Shown: positions 12,401 to 22,100 of the stretch, in pieces
How the letters are laid out: every line of letters begins with the position of its first letter
How positions within the stretch are numbered: the first letter of the stretch is position 1
From: Ciona intestinalis
Taxonomy: Eukaryota > Chordata > Ascidiacea > Phlebobranchia > Cionidae
DNA length: 64,000 nt
NCBI RefSeq assembly: GCF_000224145.3
Contig: NC_020167.2
Coordinates: 7,035,260-7,099,259 of the forward strand
Direction of reading: 5' to 3'
Position numbers and translations under genes: made by a program
The notes under the pieces: model-generated
What the model was told of the DNA's origin: nothing
The model's input: only the letters and a program-made list of their open reading frames with translations
The model's database searches: none

Positions 12401-14989
12401 CTTGTACTAAATGTTACAACAGAATAAATATGATCGTGATAACTATTACATGATTATTTAACTAAAAATTTTAATAATGCAATAATGAATATTCCCTGTT
12501 TAATCGGCATGTTTAATCTGTCCACCCATTTAATCGGACCAGTTTAGCTTGGTTGTGATGTGGTACAATTGACCTAGGTTGACTGTATTATTAAAACATT
12601 TTGAAGTATTTTCAACTTCAAATTCTTCAGCATAGTAACATAGATAAGCTTGAAGTAGGAGATCCAGTTTAAACTAATGAAGATTTATATTAATAAAATT
12701 TACCTCAAGTAGAAGGTCATTGCATTTAGTTCTCATGAAGTCAACCACGTTAACATGAACCATTAAGTCACGCGGGGGCATCAAAGGAAAGCGAATTTTC
12801 TCCATCAGTTTGCGAATAAATGCTTGTCTAAAACATAGGACTGCTACTAAAATATATCTTCACCGTCATATGTGTGCTGTTGGGCAACTGGGAGTTGTAT
12901 AGTTAATCCGTGATATATCATATTATACACATTATGTCATTTTATAATGTCTTTTTCTACCTGTCTAACAGTTTTTACAAGTCAAGTGCCTACAAGATTA
13001 GACCAATTTCCATTTTCTGCTTTGCGTAATGGTAGCAGCATTGAGTTGGTATTCTACAGTTACAAGGGAGGTCTCCAATCAGGGGCACAGCCAAAAAAAT
13101 TAAAAAAGATTTATTTTCTTTTTAATCTTGTTTTGGGAGTAGGGGTTACAGCCTTCAAACCCCTTGGCAGAACCACTGGCTTCTATAATAATCTGCGTCT
13201 CTTGAACATTAGACAACATACCTTGAATGGTCGTACATAATCCACTTCAGTGTTGCAGCAAACACATCAAGTTCCGACATAACTTTCAAGTCATTGCTGT
13301 CAAGAAGATAACTCATGTTCTCAAAGGTGAGTTTTTGCAGTTGATTTGATTTTATGAAATCAGGAAACCTGCAAAGGAACAGAATGAATGAATGTAACTT
13401 GTTTTACCTAGGCATGGCCAGGAAATAACAATTATTATAGCACGGATGTTCTGTTTCATACACCTTGAGCCAGCTTATGAGTTACCATAAATGTAACTTT
13501 GACTTTTTTCCGTATAGCTAACAGTTTGAATAACACAGTAGTGGCCACTGAGTTTGAGCAATTTTCGCTAAGTGTCTTGTCTAAAGACACATACGCCCAC
13601 AATAGTACCGGCAACAATCCTTGAATCCACTACCTCTGGAGTAGAGGTAGGAACGCTATTCACTATGTTCTGGCCCCGGTGTATGAGAGCAATCACAGTA
13701 GCACAACAAGACCTACCTTTCCAGCATATATTTATAGGCATTTTCCTCCAATTGAGCCATACTAAACACCTCAGCAATATGAATAATGTCCACACATGTG
13801 TTAACATCGATTGCAGAAATCAGAAACTCCATGCAGAAGTCTAGCACAGGTTGAATCTGAAATTAAAAATGACACATATTATGCTTGGGGGTAAATCATG
13901 TCATTTATAACTTATTTCTAAAGTTTAAAACACTCAATTTATATTTATCTTTTGCAAAACAATAGCGAAGGTTATGTTATTTAAAGAACGATAAAAAGGA
14001 AATTAACAGCAAAATAACAGTCGTTAAAACACGCTACAGATAAAAAGTGTTGAAAAATGTCAATTAAAAAGTGTGGATATTGTACTAAAAGTAAACAATG
14101 TTCCATAGTCTCTGTACATGTTAATCGTACCTGCATATGTCGTCCTACTGCAAGAATATTCTGCACGGATTTCATACTGATGGGCAGTTTACCAGTGTAC
14201 ATGAATTCCACAATATGTTTAAGGCCATCGCTGCTAATTCCGCGTAGTTCAATTGATTCTGAGAACCAGGTGTACTTTGTTCCTTCATTTCTACCGATCT
14301 GGGCTGTACATTTTGAACGATTTACAACATACCATAATCGGCGATATTGCTTTTAAGAGTAACATACCATTTTGGCTGTCTTTTGTAAACATGCTTTTGA
14401 AATACGGACTGCATGCTGCCAGCAAAGCACGGTGTACCGGGAAACGGGTATTCCCCGCGATCAGCGTGACGTCACACAGCAGGTTGTCAAACCTTAGGGC
14501 GTTGAAACCGCTCAAGAGAATGTTGTTATACGAGTTTGAGGTGTATACCGTCTCGGGGTATTCTCCTTTACGAACCGCCGGTTGAAGAAAGCTAGCCGTA
14601 AAATGTTGAGGTAGTTATACAAAGTTCACAAATATCGGATCGAATAAAAAAAATGTAACCTGTTTATATATTCGCGTGTTGGGGCAACGGTAGTCGTTAC
14701 AACACGGGTGTTCTTTTTTATACACCTTGTTTCCGCTTAGGTGTTAACCCACATACTTAACGTGTAGGTTATATTTTCTTCTTTTTTTGTAATGTATGTA
14801 TGATACTTAAGACAACCCATAAGGAACAATAGAACTTGAGCAATCGCCAATAAAGTGTCTTGCCCAGAGCCACATACGCTTACAGTGCATCAATTCTTGC
14901 ACCAGTAACATTTGACTTTATATTTACCTGTCAGACGTTTGAAAGCTTGAGACGGACAACGAGTCGACAGACGTCAGTTTGGCAGACAT
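9440..14989 (-). CDS. Kelch-like protein, KLHL9/KLHL13 type (CUL3 adaptor)
   Basis: Twelve exons keep frame (in gene order): 14989-14928, 14591-14368, 14258-14131, 13856-13717, 13368-13222, 12827-12704, 12282-12147, 11704-11548, 10957-10765, 10525-10344, 9963-9825 and 9616-9440. They encode 602 residues, normal for the family. The BTB domain (about 50-160) contains CDVTLIAG and FPVHRALLAACSPYF. BACK follows (about 165-270). Six kelch repeats then show VVLGG, YILGG, YAVGG, YVSGG, YIIGG and FVVGG. The last repeat (GGYCWSARR, YDPEKDEWERV, then LRLCTLTL near the C-terminus) matches the KLHL9/13 ending. Such proteins bind CUL3 by BTB-BACK and recruit substrates for ubiquitination by the kelch propeller; KLHL9/13 act on Aurora B in mitosis. 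The ATG at 14989 sits in a short first exon. The next exon has no in-frame ATG before the BTB domain, so this start is needed. Confidence 0.93.
10628..10763 (+). repeat. SINE-like composite repeat copy in KLHL intron
   Basis: It reads CGTTACAACACGGGTGT, TATACACCTCGTGT, CAGCTTACGAGTTACCACGT and CCTATTAGTGACCACTTCT. It ends exactly at the KLHL exon that finishes at 10765, so the repeat borders, and may include part of, that donor site. Confidence 0.65.
11336..11518 (-). repeat. SINE-like composite repeat with tRNA-like head
   Basis: The left part reads TCGGCACAGTGGAAAATTGG, TTAAGGCGGCAGACTTTAAC, AATGGGTTCTGGGGTTTG, which resembles tRNA A- and B-box spacing. The right part is the reverse complement of the CTCGTGTGGCCGGAAAACGA block. 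It lies in a KLHL intron. Confidence 0.65.
11985..12085. repeat. Dispersed repeat family C copy
   Basis: It reads GGTCACAATAACGAAGAACA, GTAACGGTAAAACAACAGTT and AAAACATGCTTATTGATAA, as at 236-372. It lies in a KLHL intron. Confidence 0.55.
13384..13692 (+). repeat. SINE-like composite repeat, near full length
   Basis: It runs from ATGAATGAATGTAACTTGTT through CCAGCTTATGAGTTACCATA, AGTGGCCACTGAGTTTGAGC, AGTGTCTTGTCTAAAGACAC to a tRNA-like end near 13690. It lies in a KLHL intron. Confidence 0.7.
13970..14052. repeat. Dispersed repeat family C fragment
   Basis: It contains 'aacgataaaaaggaaattaac', CAAAATAACAGTCGTTAAAA and CACGCTACAGATAAAAAGTG, in a KLHL intron. Confidence 0.45.
14680..14928 (+). 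repeat. SINE-like composite repeat in KLHL intron 1
   Basis: It reads CGTTACAACACGGGTGTTCT, ACACCTTGTTTCCGCTTAGG, GACAACCCATAAGGAACAAT, AAGTGTCTTGCCCAGAGCCA. Its right end reaches the donor of the first coding exon. Confidence 0.65.
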
Positions 14990-16204
14990 ATTAAAATCCA
15001 AAATTAAAACACAATTTGATCCTTAAAAATTATAATCTCATTATTACGAAAAAAAAGGAACACAAAATAAAACACTGTACAAAACTTACCGTAACTTAAA
15101 ATACGCTATAGCGTCCACCTACACCTGTACGTAATGTGCTCGTCTAGATGGAAGAGCGGAGACGAACCACGTACTCCATATTCTGCCCGAGGCGTACGAC
15201 ACAGACCAGATGACGTGTGATGTGCGTTGTACGAATGACAACATTTTCCCAACTTCAGTGCCAGTTTCTTAAAACCACGAGTTCAATGACGTAATGGATC
15301 AGCGTACCCTGCCCCGCAAGGTTGTGCAGTTCCGTGCAAACAGCTCCAACATGTTAACACAAATTCTCTCAGCACCGCCATAAACAATTTTATGCAGTAA
15401 TCAGTTTGTCACCTCGTACCGGGACCATCATGCCGGACCTGTCGGGTACAGAATGTAAAACTGGTTCGAGTTCCGGTACAGGAGCGAACGACATTAAACG
15501 CCAATAAATTCTTGCCTCCTGCAAAGTCGTGCTGTTACGTGCCGAGTAATCTTATTTTAGATACGAGTACGTTTCACCGCATCTCACTAAACGGGTTCGC
15601 AGCTTTCAGACTGTTTTCTCTTTCACAAAGGTGGTCATTACGTTTTATGTTAAACACTTATCGTTTCTGGTTTGTAGTAATTTATTATATTTTCCGCTGA
15701 AAGTTACAAAATTGCGTCAACAAATACGTCATCATATGACGCAATATATCGGAATAATCGAATGGCAACAGTTACGTAAGTACAGTGTAGGCGTAAACGG
15801 ATGTGTATATACATGATTGAAAGTTATGTACAAAAAAAATAACAACAAACATTGTGTAAACAATACATGTGGGCAAAGTTACAGCGATGTCGATGACATT
15901 ACCTTTAATGGAAACAAAAGTAAACCAAATGTTTGTGGCTATCGAAAATGCAGTTAAGCAAAATATATAAAGGAACCAGCGTGACTATAATACCGTGTTA
16001 TTACATAGGCGCGTGGGGATTATTGAAAACAGTGGATTATGTGAAACTTTACGTCAGAAGCTGAAATGACAAAAGCCGGCGATATGGAAGACAAACAATA
16101 GACGGAAGTGGGAAACTGACGTCATTAGAATATGCAATGCACGCATCGCGATATAGAGCAATTAGAATGTTTCCTAACTTGGGTGAAATTTATATGGAAA
16201 AAAA
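14990..16204. other. Intergenic: 5' side of the KLHL gene
   Basis: This stretch should hold the KLHL promoter and 5' UTR. Near 15100-15500 it is richer in CpG than its surroundings, as expected for a promoter zone. I see no convincing exon, RNA gene or repeat in it. Confidence 0.4.
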
Positions 16205-16391
16205 TAGAGTAGGGTGGGGAAGACGGTACGTCTTTAGCTCAAATTATCCTGATTGTGTTTTACACAATTACCAAAGGTCTATAGGAGTCGTGAAGATACG
16301 GTTTTATAATTCCTGGAGTGTTCTTTTTACTACCAAATGAGACGAAAAAATAGACTAAAAAGTTGTCCCATCTTCCTCAACCCTGCTTTAC
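16205..16391 (-). mobile_element. MITE-1 full-length copy
   Basis: It runs from AGAGTAGGGTGGGGAAGACG to 'gtcccatcttcctcaaccctg', with TCCTGATTGTGTTTTACACA and CTACCAAATGAGACGAAAAA inside. It lies 100 bp past the stop of the mucin-like gene. Confidence 0.82.
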
Positions 16392-16494
16392 AACACACTG
16401 TCTCTTGCTGAAGCCAATACTGGTACATGAAGACGACTGGAGGAAGCAAGAAGACTTCAATAATAAATTCGCAAAGTCGTATTGAGTTCCTTGA

Positions 16495-17871
16495 TTAAGC
16501 GGTGGTGTTGGTGTTGGCAACTGTGGTTTGGTTGCTTGCCATTGGGAGAGTAGTGGGTCTTGTTGTTGATTGTGTAGCAGAAGGGAATGTTGTAAATGAT
16601 GTGGCTCCGTTGGTAACACTGGCAGTGATATTTGGCATTGAAACAGTGCCATTTGGCTGCCGTGTTGGGATTACATTGCTGGTTGTTGTTGTCACAACAC
16701 TGGCGTTCGTAGTTGCCGATGGCTGTGTTACTTGTACTGTAGTTGCTTGCTGGGTGGTCATAGATGGTGTGGTTGGTGTGGCTGCTATAGGAGTGGTGGC
16801 TGATACAACTGGTGCTGGTGTTGTTGTTGGTACAACTGCTGTTGTTGCTGGAGACTGTGTCGGTATCATTGGAACTTGAGTAGTAACCGAACCTGTGTTA
16901 CCAGCGCTATTAGAGTTTCCTGCAGGCGTGGCTGAAATTGAGGGAAAACAGGAATGTTTAAAGTCACATTTTACCCACACACATACCTGCCTCATTATAA
17001 AGCAATGATAAACAATTTTAATGACTTCCAAGGTAAAATACATCAATTTTTACATTAAGAAAATGAATGAAACTTTCTTTATCTTTTCGTGACCGAATAA
17101 CGACAGTTGTCTTTACACTGGTGTTCTTTTATACAAAAAAATAATCCACACACCTGCCAAAGTGCCAATCAGCACAAAAACGACGATCAGTAAAATAATT
17201 ATGACGGTTCCTATGATCATCTCCAATTTGTAGCGTCGCCAGAGGTGTAAGAACCTATCCCAGCACGACTCGTGTACTTCTGAATCACCTGGGTTTAAAT
17301 AACATTTGTTTTTACTAACATCTTGTGAAACATTTTCGAAATAACTTACAATCGTCTCTTGGTTCGACCAATACCTCACAGCTTTGGGCGTTATTCATGT
17401 TCGAGGATTGCTCTGAAATAAATGAAACAGATTTTAGTCCCCACAACACAGTAATATTAATTTTAAGTTTAACTTTTGCTCCCCACCTTTTTGATTGCTT
17501 TCTTCGTCATCTTTTTCTTCTTCGTCTTCCTCTTGTTCCTCATCATCGTCATCTTTTCCCTCCTCGTCTTCTTCCTCTTTGTCCTCTTCCTCTTCGTCGC
17601 TTTCTTCTTCTTCGTCTTTCTCTTCTTTCTTATCCCCTTCTCCCTTTTTCTCTTCTCCATCCCTACCATCATCTTTATCATCTCCCGCATCCGAATCTTC
17701 TCCCTTCTTATCTTCAACGTCATCTTTTGCACCGCCTTCATCACTTTTCTGATTCATTTCTTCCTCCTTGCTCTCCTCTTTATTCTCGCCCCCACCATCC
17801 GCATTCATGTCAATCATCTCAATCTGGGTAACTTTCTGTTCGTTACTGTCGTCTCCTTTTTGTTCCGACAT
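16495..17871 (-). CDS. Type II membrane protein: poly-acidic tail, TM segment, mucin-like ectodomain
   Basis: Four exons keep frame: 17871-17487, 17412-17350, 17288-17154 and 16931-16495, encoding 339 residues. Residues 1-128 are highly charged, with long Glu/Asp runs and some Lys (about 27-125). A short Cys-bearing linker follows. A basic WRRYKLE stretch (about 166-172) precedes a strong membrane segment, about 173-195, of Ile, Val and Leu. The remaining 144 residues are almost all Thr, Ser, Ala, Pro, Val, Gln and Asn, with several N-x-S/T sequons (NAS, NGT, NIT, NQT, NTT). No signal peptide is present, and the basic flank is N-terminal. I therefore infer N-in/C-out topology with an O-glycosylated ectodomain. 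I do not recognise a family. The low complexity limits certainty, but a clean TM exon and phase-consistent introns support a real gene. Confidence 0.75.
17055..17142 (+). repeat. SINE-like composite fragment in the mucin-like gene
   Basis: It contains ATGAATGAAACTTTCTTTAT, 'cttttcgtgaccg', AACGACAGTTGTCTTTACAC and TGGTGTTCTTTTATAC, in the intron just before the TM exon. Confidence 0.5.
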
Positions 17872-19166
17872 TTTAACTGAAGGTATTCAAACAACAAAAC
17901 ACTTAATTTAGCTCAATGAATATTAAAAGCGTCGCTACTTTTGCTGTGTCTAACGACGGCACCAAATAGCAAACAAAACAACGGCTTTAAAACGTTTAAG
18001 CTGTACCTATAGCCGAAAAAAATACATTTCCGATAAACAGACTCCCTAATTATGTTCAATCCCGAACTAAATCCTAACGGTTGCAAGTGATAGGGAGTAG
18101 TGACTAGCGCGACTAGAACAATAGACATGCCATCGCGGAAGTTACGTGCCTACGCTTTTTACAAGGAAGCATAGCCTAACAATGCTGCTCGATCCAACGA
18201 GTTAAAAGAATATCACAACTATATGTACTGCTTTCCGCCGTTATAGCTATGAACGCTATTGTCGTCTGGTGTGCAGATCAATTCAAATATAATTAGTCAC
18301 ATCTGTATTACTATTGTTTTGCAAGATACAAGTTTGTTTTAAAACAGCAAAGGCGTTTTAAAGAATATTTAATGAAATCTAGTTTCATTTTTATAATTTC
18401 TAAAAAACAGTATTAAATTAAAGGATTCTAAAAAAAGTACCTTAAAATGCACTACGTTGTTAAATTAAGTACGTGATAACCGTTGTCTGCATCATCTCGC
18501 ATGACTCAAATGTCTGACATGGTCATTATACTTAACACGCCCAAAATACCCAGATACTACCTGTACATCTATTACACCACTTTGCTTTGCCTTTAATAAA
18601 ACAACAAAACGAAACTAGGTTTGTTTAACTCGGACACCTTTATATTTGCACAAATACGCTTGCTAATCGTCATTAAGGTTACAGTAACATTAAGACTTTT
18701 CGTTTTTCCTTTTTCCTCAGTTTCGATTCCGATAAGTAATGTCAACAGAAACGGAAAGACGACAATTAAAACATAAAACAGTGCTTCGCAATATTGGCCG
18801 AATTAGGCCTCGATTTTATTTGGTACATAGAGCGCCACTACCGTTGTGTGACATTTCTTACTTATTAAAGTTTTATGTTATGGAGTTAAGAGTGCGTTGT
18901 AAAAAAGCCTTATTAAGATCAACTTACTTCTAAAATATTTGGGGGCGATAATACACATGAGAAGCACTGTTGTACAGATTGGAGAAACATTATTGCAGGC
19001 CTACAGCAGATTCAACACAATAAAAGATCTACAGTGTTAAAATACCACGAAAAGAAGGCGTATAAAATGGAACATACATAAATGTTATGGAAACAATACT
19101 AAGCTATATACACAATACAAATATTGCAAACCTGGACATAAAACTGCGACTTGAGGGCATGGAATG
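17872..19166. other. Intergenic between mucin-like gene and RhoGEF
   Basis: This stretch holds the likely promoter of the mucin-like gene (right of 17871) and the 3' end region of the RhoGEF gene. A minus-strand AATAAA lies at 18825-18830, rather far from the RhoGEF stop. No repeat copy or convincing exon is seen. Confidence 0.35.
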
Positions 19167-22100
19167 TCATGACGTTGATGTTTTGATAAGGTCAGATGAT
19201 GATTTGATCACAGTAGCAGGAGCAGATAAAGCTAAGCGCGCCCTTTCAGCTGGTTGCACAAGTAAATACAACTTCCATGAAATAAGGTTCTTCCATTCCG
19301 ACTTTTCTTCTGCAGTTACAGCATACATGTAGTATACACGATCCGAAAAGGCCAGTCTGTATAAAATGAACATAATAACACGTGGAAAATCATTACGATA
19401 TTAGTGTTATATACGTAAACATTGCACGAATTCAGCAGTCCGGGGTAAGATGGTGCATATTGTAATACTTATTTCTCGTCCTATTTTGTAATAAACAAAA
19501 ACATTGAAAGAACTAAAACTGTATCCTTACGACTTTAAAATAGGCTAATGTGTTAGAGGTAGTTATCTTACCCCACAGTACTATTGGGGTGGGGTAAAAC
19601 GGGACACCTTTAGCACATAATATCTTAACTATGTTTTAAACAATTAACAATGGTCTATAGGAGCCGTGAGAATACGGCTATACAATTTTTCCAATGTTGT
19701 TTGTTCACTATCGAATGGGACGAAAAAAAAGAATGAAAATGTGTCCCATCTCCTCCCACCATACTATATAGAACACGTAGGAACCAAGTACTTCCTTTAA
19801 CAATACTGACATGTTTCCGTGACCGCTAAACATAATTACATTGAAATACGTATGTTTAGAATGAAAATCCCGTTGCAGAATGTGATTTCTATGACTATGA
19901 CTTAGTTACAAAGTGTGTATATGGGGACATATATACTATTACCTTTTTACGTTTAAATGCGGGTTTTGTAAAAATAATATGCGCAAATACGGTATTACAA
20001 ATCTAGGATAATTTATTGGTGAAGGATCATGGGTGTGGACTGTTGGGAGTCATAAAAGGTTGACTTGGAATACTGGTATACTATGTGCTGTGATTTTACC
20101 ACGCACGGTAATCATAGAAACGAAGGCGTGTTATTCCTGTTGATTTCTCAGCATTCAATCGACTAAAATCTCACACTGTTACAACCTTTCTATTTTGCAA
20201 TACATTCTAACGCATATACCTGCATATGTTTTACCGCTGATACTTTCCAATGTAATTAAGGCTTCCAGTCGTGATGTACGTATGACAGACCGTAAACTCT
20301 CTCTCCCTCTTTCATCAAAACCACCGTTTAAAGCCGACAAAGAGGTTAACACCTCCCCCATACCGTACTATATTGCTGTCGTCACTTGCTCGTTTTTAAT
20401 ACTGCTTATTATTGCATTGAAGTTTAAAATCGTATAGACGGAGCTGTGTCTCATAAATGCCTTTGCAAATATTTGGCTGTGGTAAAATGGGACATGCTTG
20501 CTTTCATTCTGTTTTCTTGGCCCATTTGGTAGTAAACATAGCATTTTTTAAAAGAATAGCGCACATGGGTTTAACACCTCGTGTCAGCTTACGAGTTACC
20601 ATGTATGTTACTTTGTAGGAGATTATTTTTTTGGATTTTTTTCATTTTTTATGTATGGCTGATAATTTGGACAACCTATTAGTGGCCATTGGGTTGAAGC
20701 AATTCCCGTTAAGTGTGTCTTGCCCAAGGACACATACGCCACAATACCCATTACTAATTGGTTACAAGCAGGCGGCGCGCTAACCACTATGCCACGGCAC
20801 CGGATTTGTATTATACATATTATGCCACTTACCCAAAACAGTGTGGTTTTGCCGGAAGGTCGTTTTCAAGAACTGACTTGCAATGACGTAGGTCGAGCGT
20901 AGTCAAGGCTTTTTCGTCCTAAAATTAAATGTTAACATTTAAATAAACGCATCTTGTAGCATATTTTAGTACAATGGTTCTTAATATTCAGTTTTCTTTT
21001 TGGTTCAAAGGCTAATCAATTAAAAGGGGAGAAAAATGAAGACCTTTCCATTTTACTATCTTATTCCAAATTACATAGTGTTTTGTAAGTGCAATCAAAA
21101 TGCAAAGTGAAAAAAGTGTAAAACTTAAAATGTTTCAGGAAAGATGTCCTCGTGTATATTGGTTGTGGTAAAATAACATAATTTCATTCTTTTTTACCGT
21201 CTTCTTTGGTATATGGTAAACAATTTATATTTACAGAATACTATGCTAGCAAAATAAGTTATAAGAGAGTTGTTAATTCAAAAAAAAACAAGATTTGGAA
21301 ATATTAGGAATTTCATCTAGATATCCCATCTTACCCCACAGTACCCCACAGCTTAGTATCCCATTTTACCCCACAGTATGGTAGATATCCACTCTTACCC
21401 TACAGTTTAGTATCCCATCTTACCCCACAGTATAGTTTCCCATATTACCCCACAGTTTGGTATCCCATATTACCCCACAGTTTGGCATCCCATCTTACCC
21501 CACAGTATGGTATCCAACTCTTACCCTACAGTTTAGTATCCCATCTTACCCCACAGTATGGTTTCCCATATTACCCCACAGCTTGGTATCCCATTTTACC
21601 CCACAGTTTGGCATCCCATCTTACCCCACAGTATGGTATCCCATTTTACCCCACAGTATGGTAGATATCCCATCTTACCCCACAGTTTAGTATCCCATCT
21701 TACCCCACAGTATGGTATCCCATATTACCCTACAGCTTGGTATCCCATTTTACCCCACAGTTTGGTATCCCATATTACCCCATAGTTTGGTATTCTATCT
21801 TACCCCACAGTATGGTATTCTGTCTTACCCCACAGCGTATGGTATCTTATTTTACCCCACAGTGTTGTTTCCCATGTTACCCCACAGTAAAGTATCTCAT
21901 CTTACCCCACAGTGTTGTTTCCCATATTACCCTACAGTAAAGTATCTCATCTTACCCCACAGTTTGGTATCCCATATTACCCCACAGTAAAGTATCTCAT
22001 CTTACCCCACAGTTTGGTATCCCATATTACCCCACAGTAAAGTATCTCATCTTACCCCACAGTTTGGTATCCCATATTACCCCACAGTAAAGTATCTCAT

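Noticed and set aside
16502-16879. Plus-strand Val/Gly/Ala-rich frame
   Set aside because: Antisense shadow of the Thr/Ala/Pro-rich ectodomain exon.
17476-17880. Plus-strand frames rich in Phe/Leu or Ser opposite the acidic exon
   Set aside because: They are the complement of the Glu/Asp/Lys codons of the minus-strand gene.
18739-18933. Plus-strand frame starting MSTETERRQLKHKTVL
   Set aside because: Short, no splice partner, no similarity; likely chance.
19087-19332. Plus-strand frame METILSYIHNTNIANLDIKL
   Set aside because: It overlaps the terminal PH-domain exon of the RhoGEF, whose family match and splice phases are clear.
20179-20437. Opposed open frames on both strands
   Set aside because: They lie in RhoGEF intron 7; neither fits the PH domain that joins exon 7 directly to exon 8, and no splice partners were found.
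21457-21990. Open plus-strand frames rich in Pro, His, Tyr, Ser and Trp
   Set aside because: They are translations of the ~24-bp minisatellite in several frames; unit length near a multiple of three keeps frames open. The region is intronic to the minus-strand RhoGEF.
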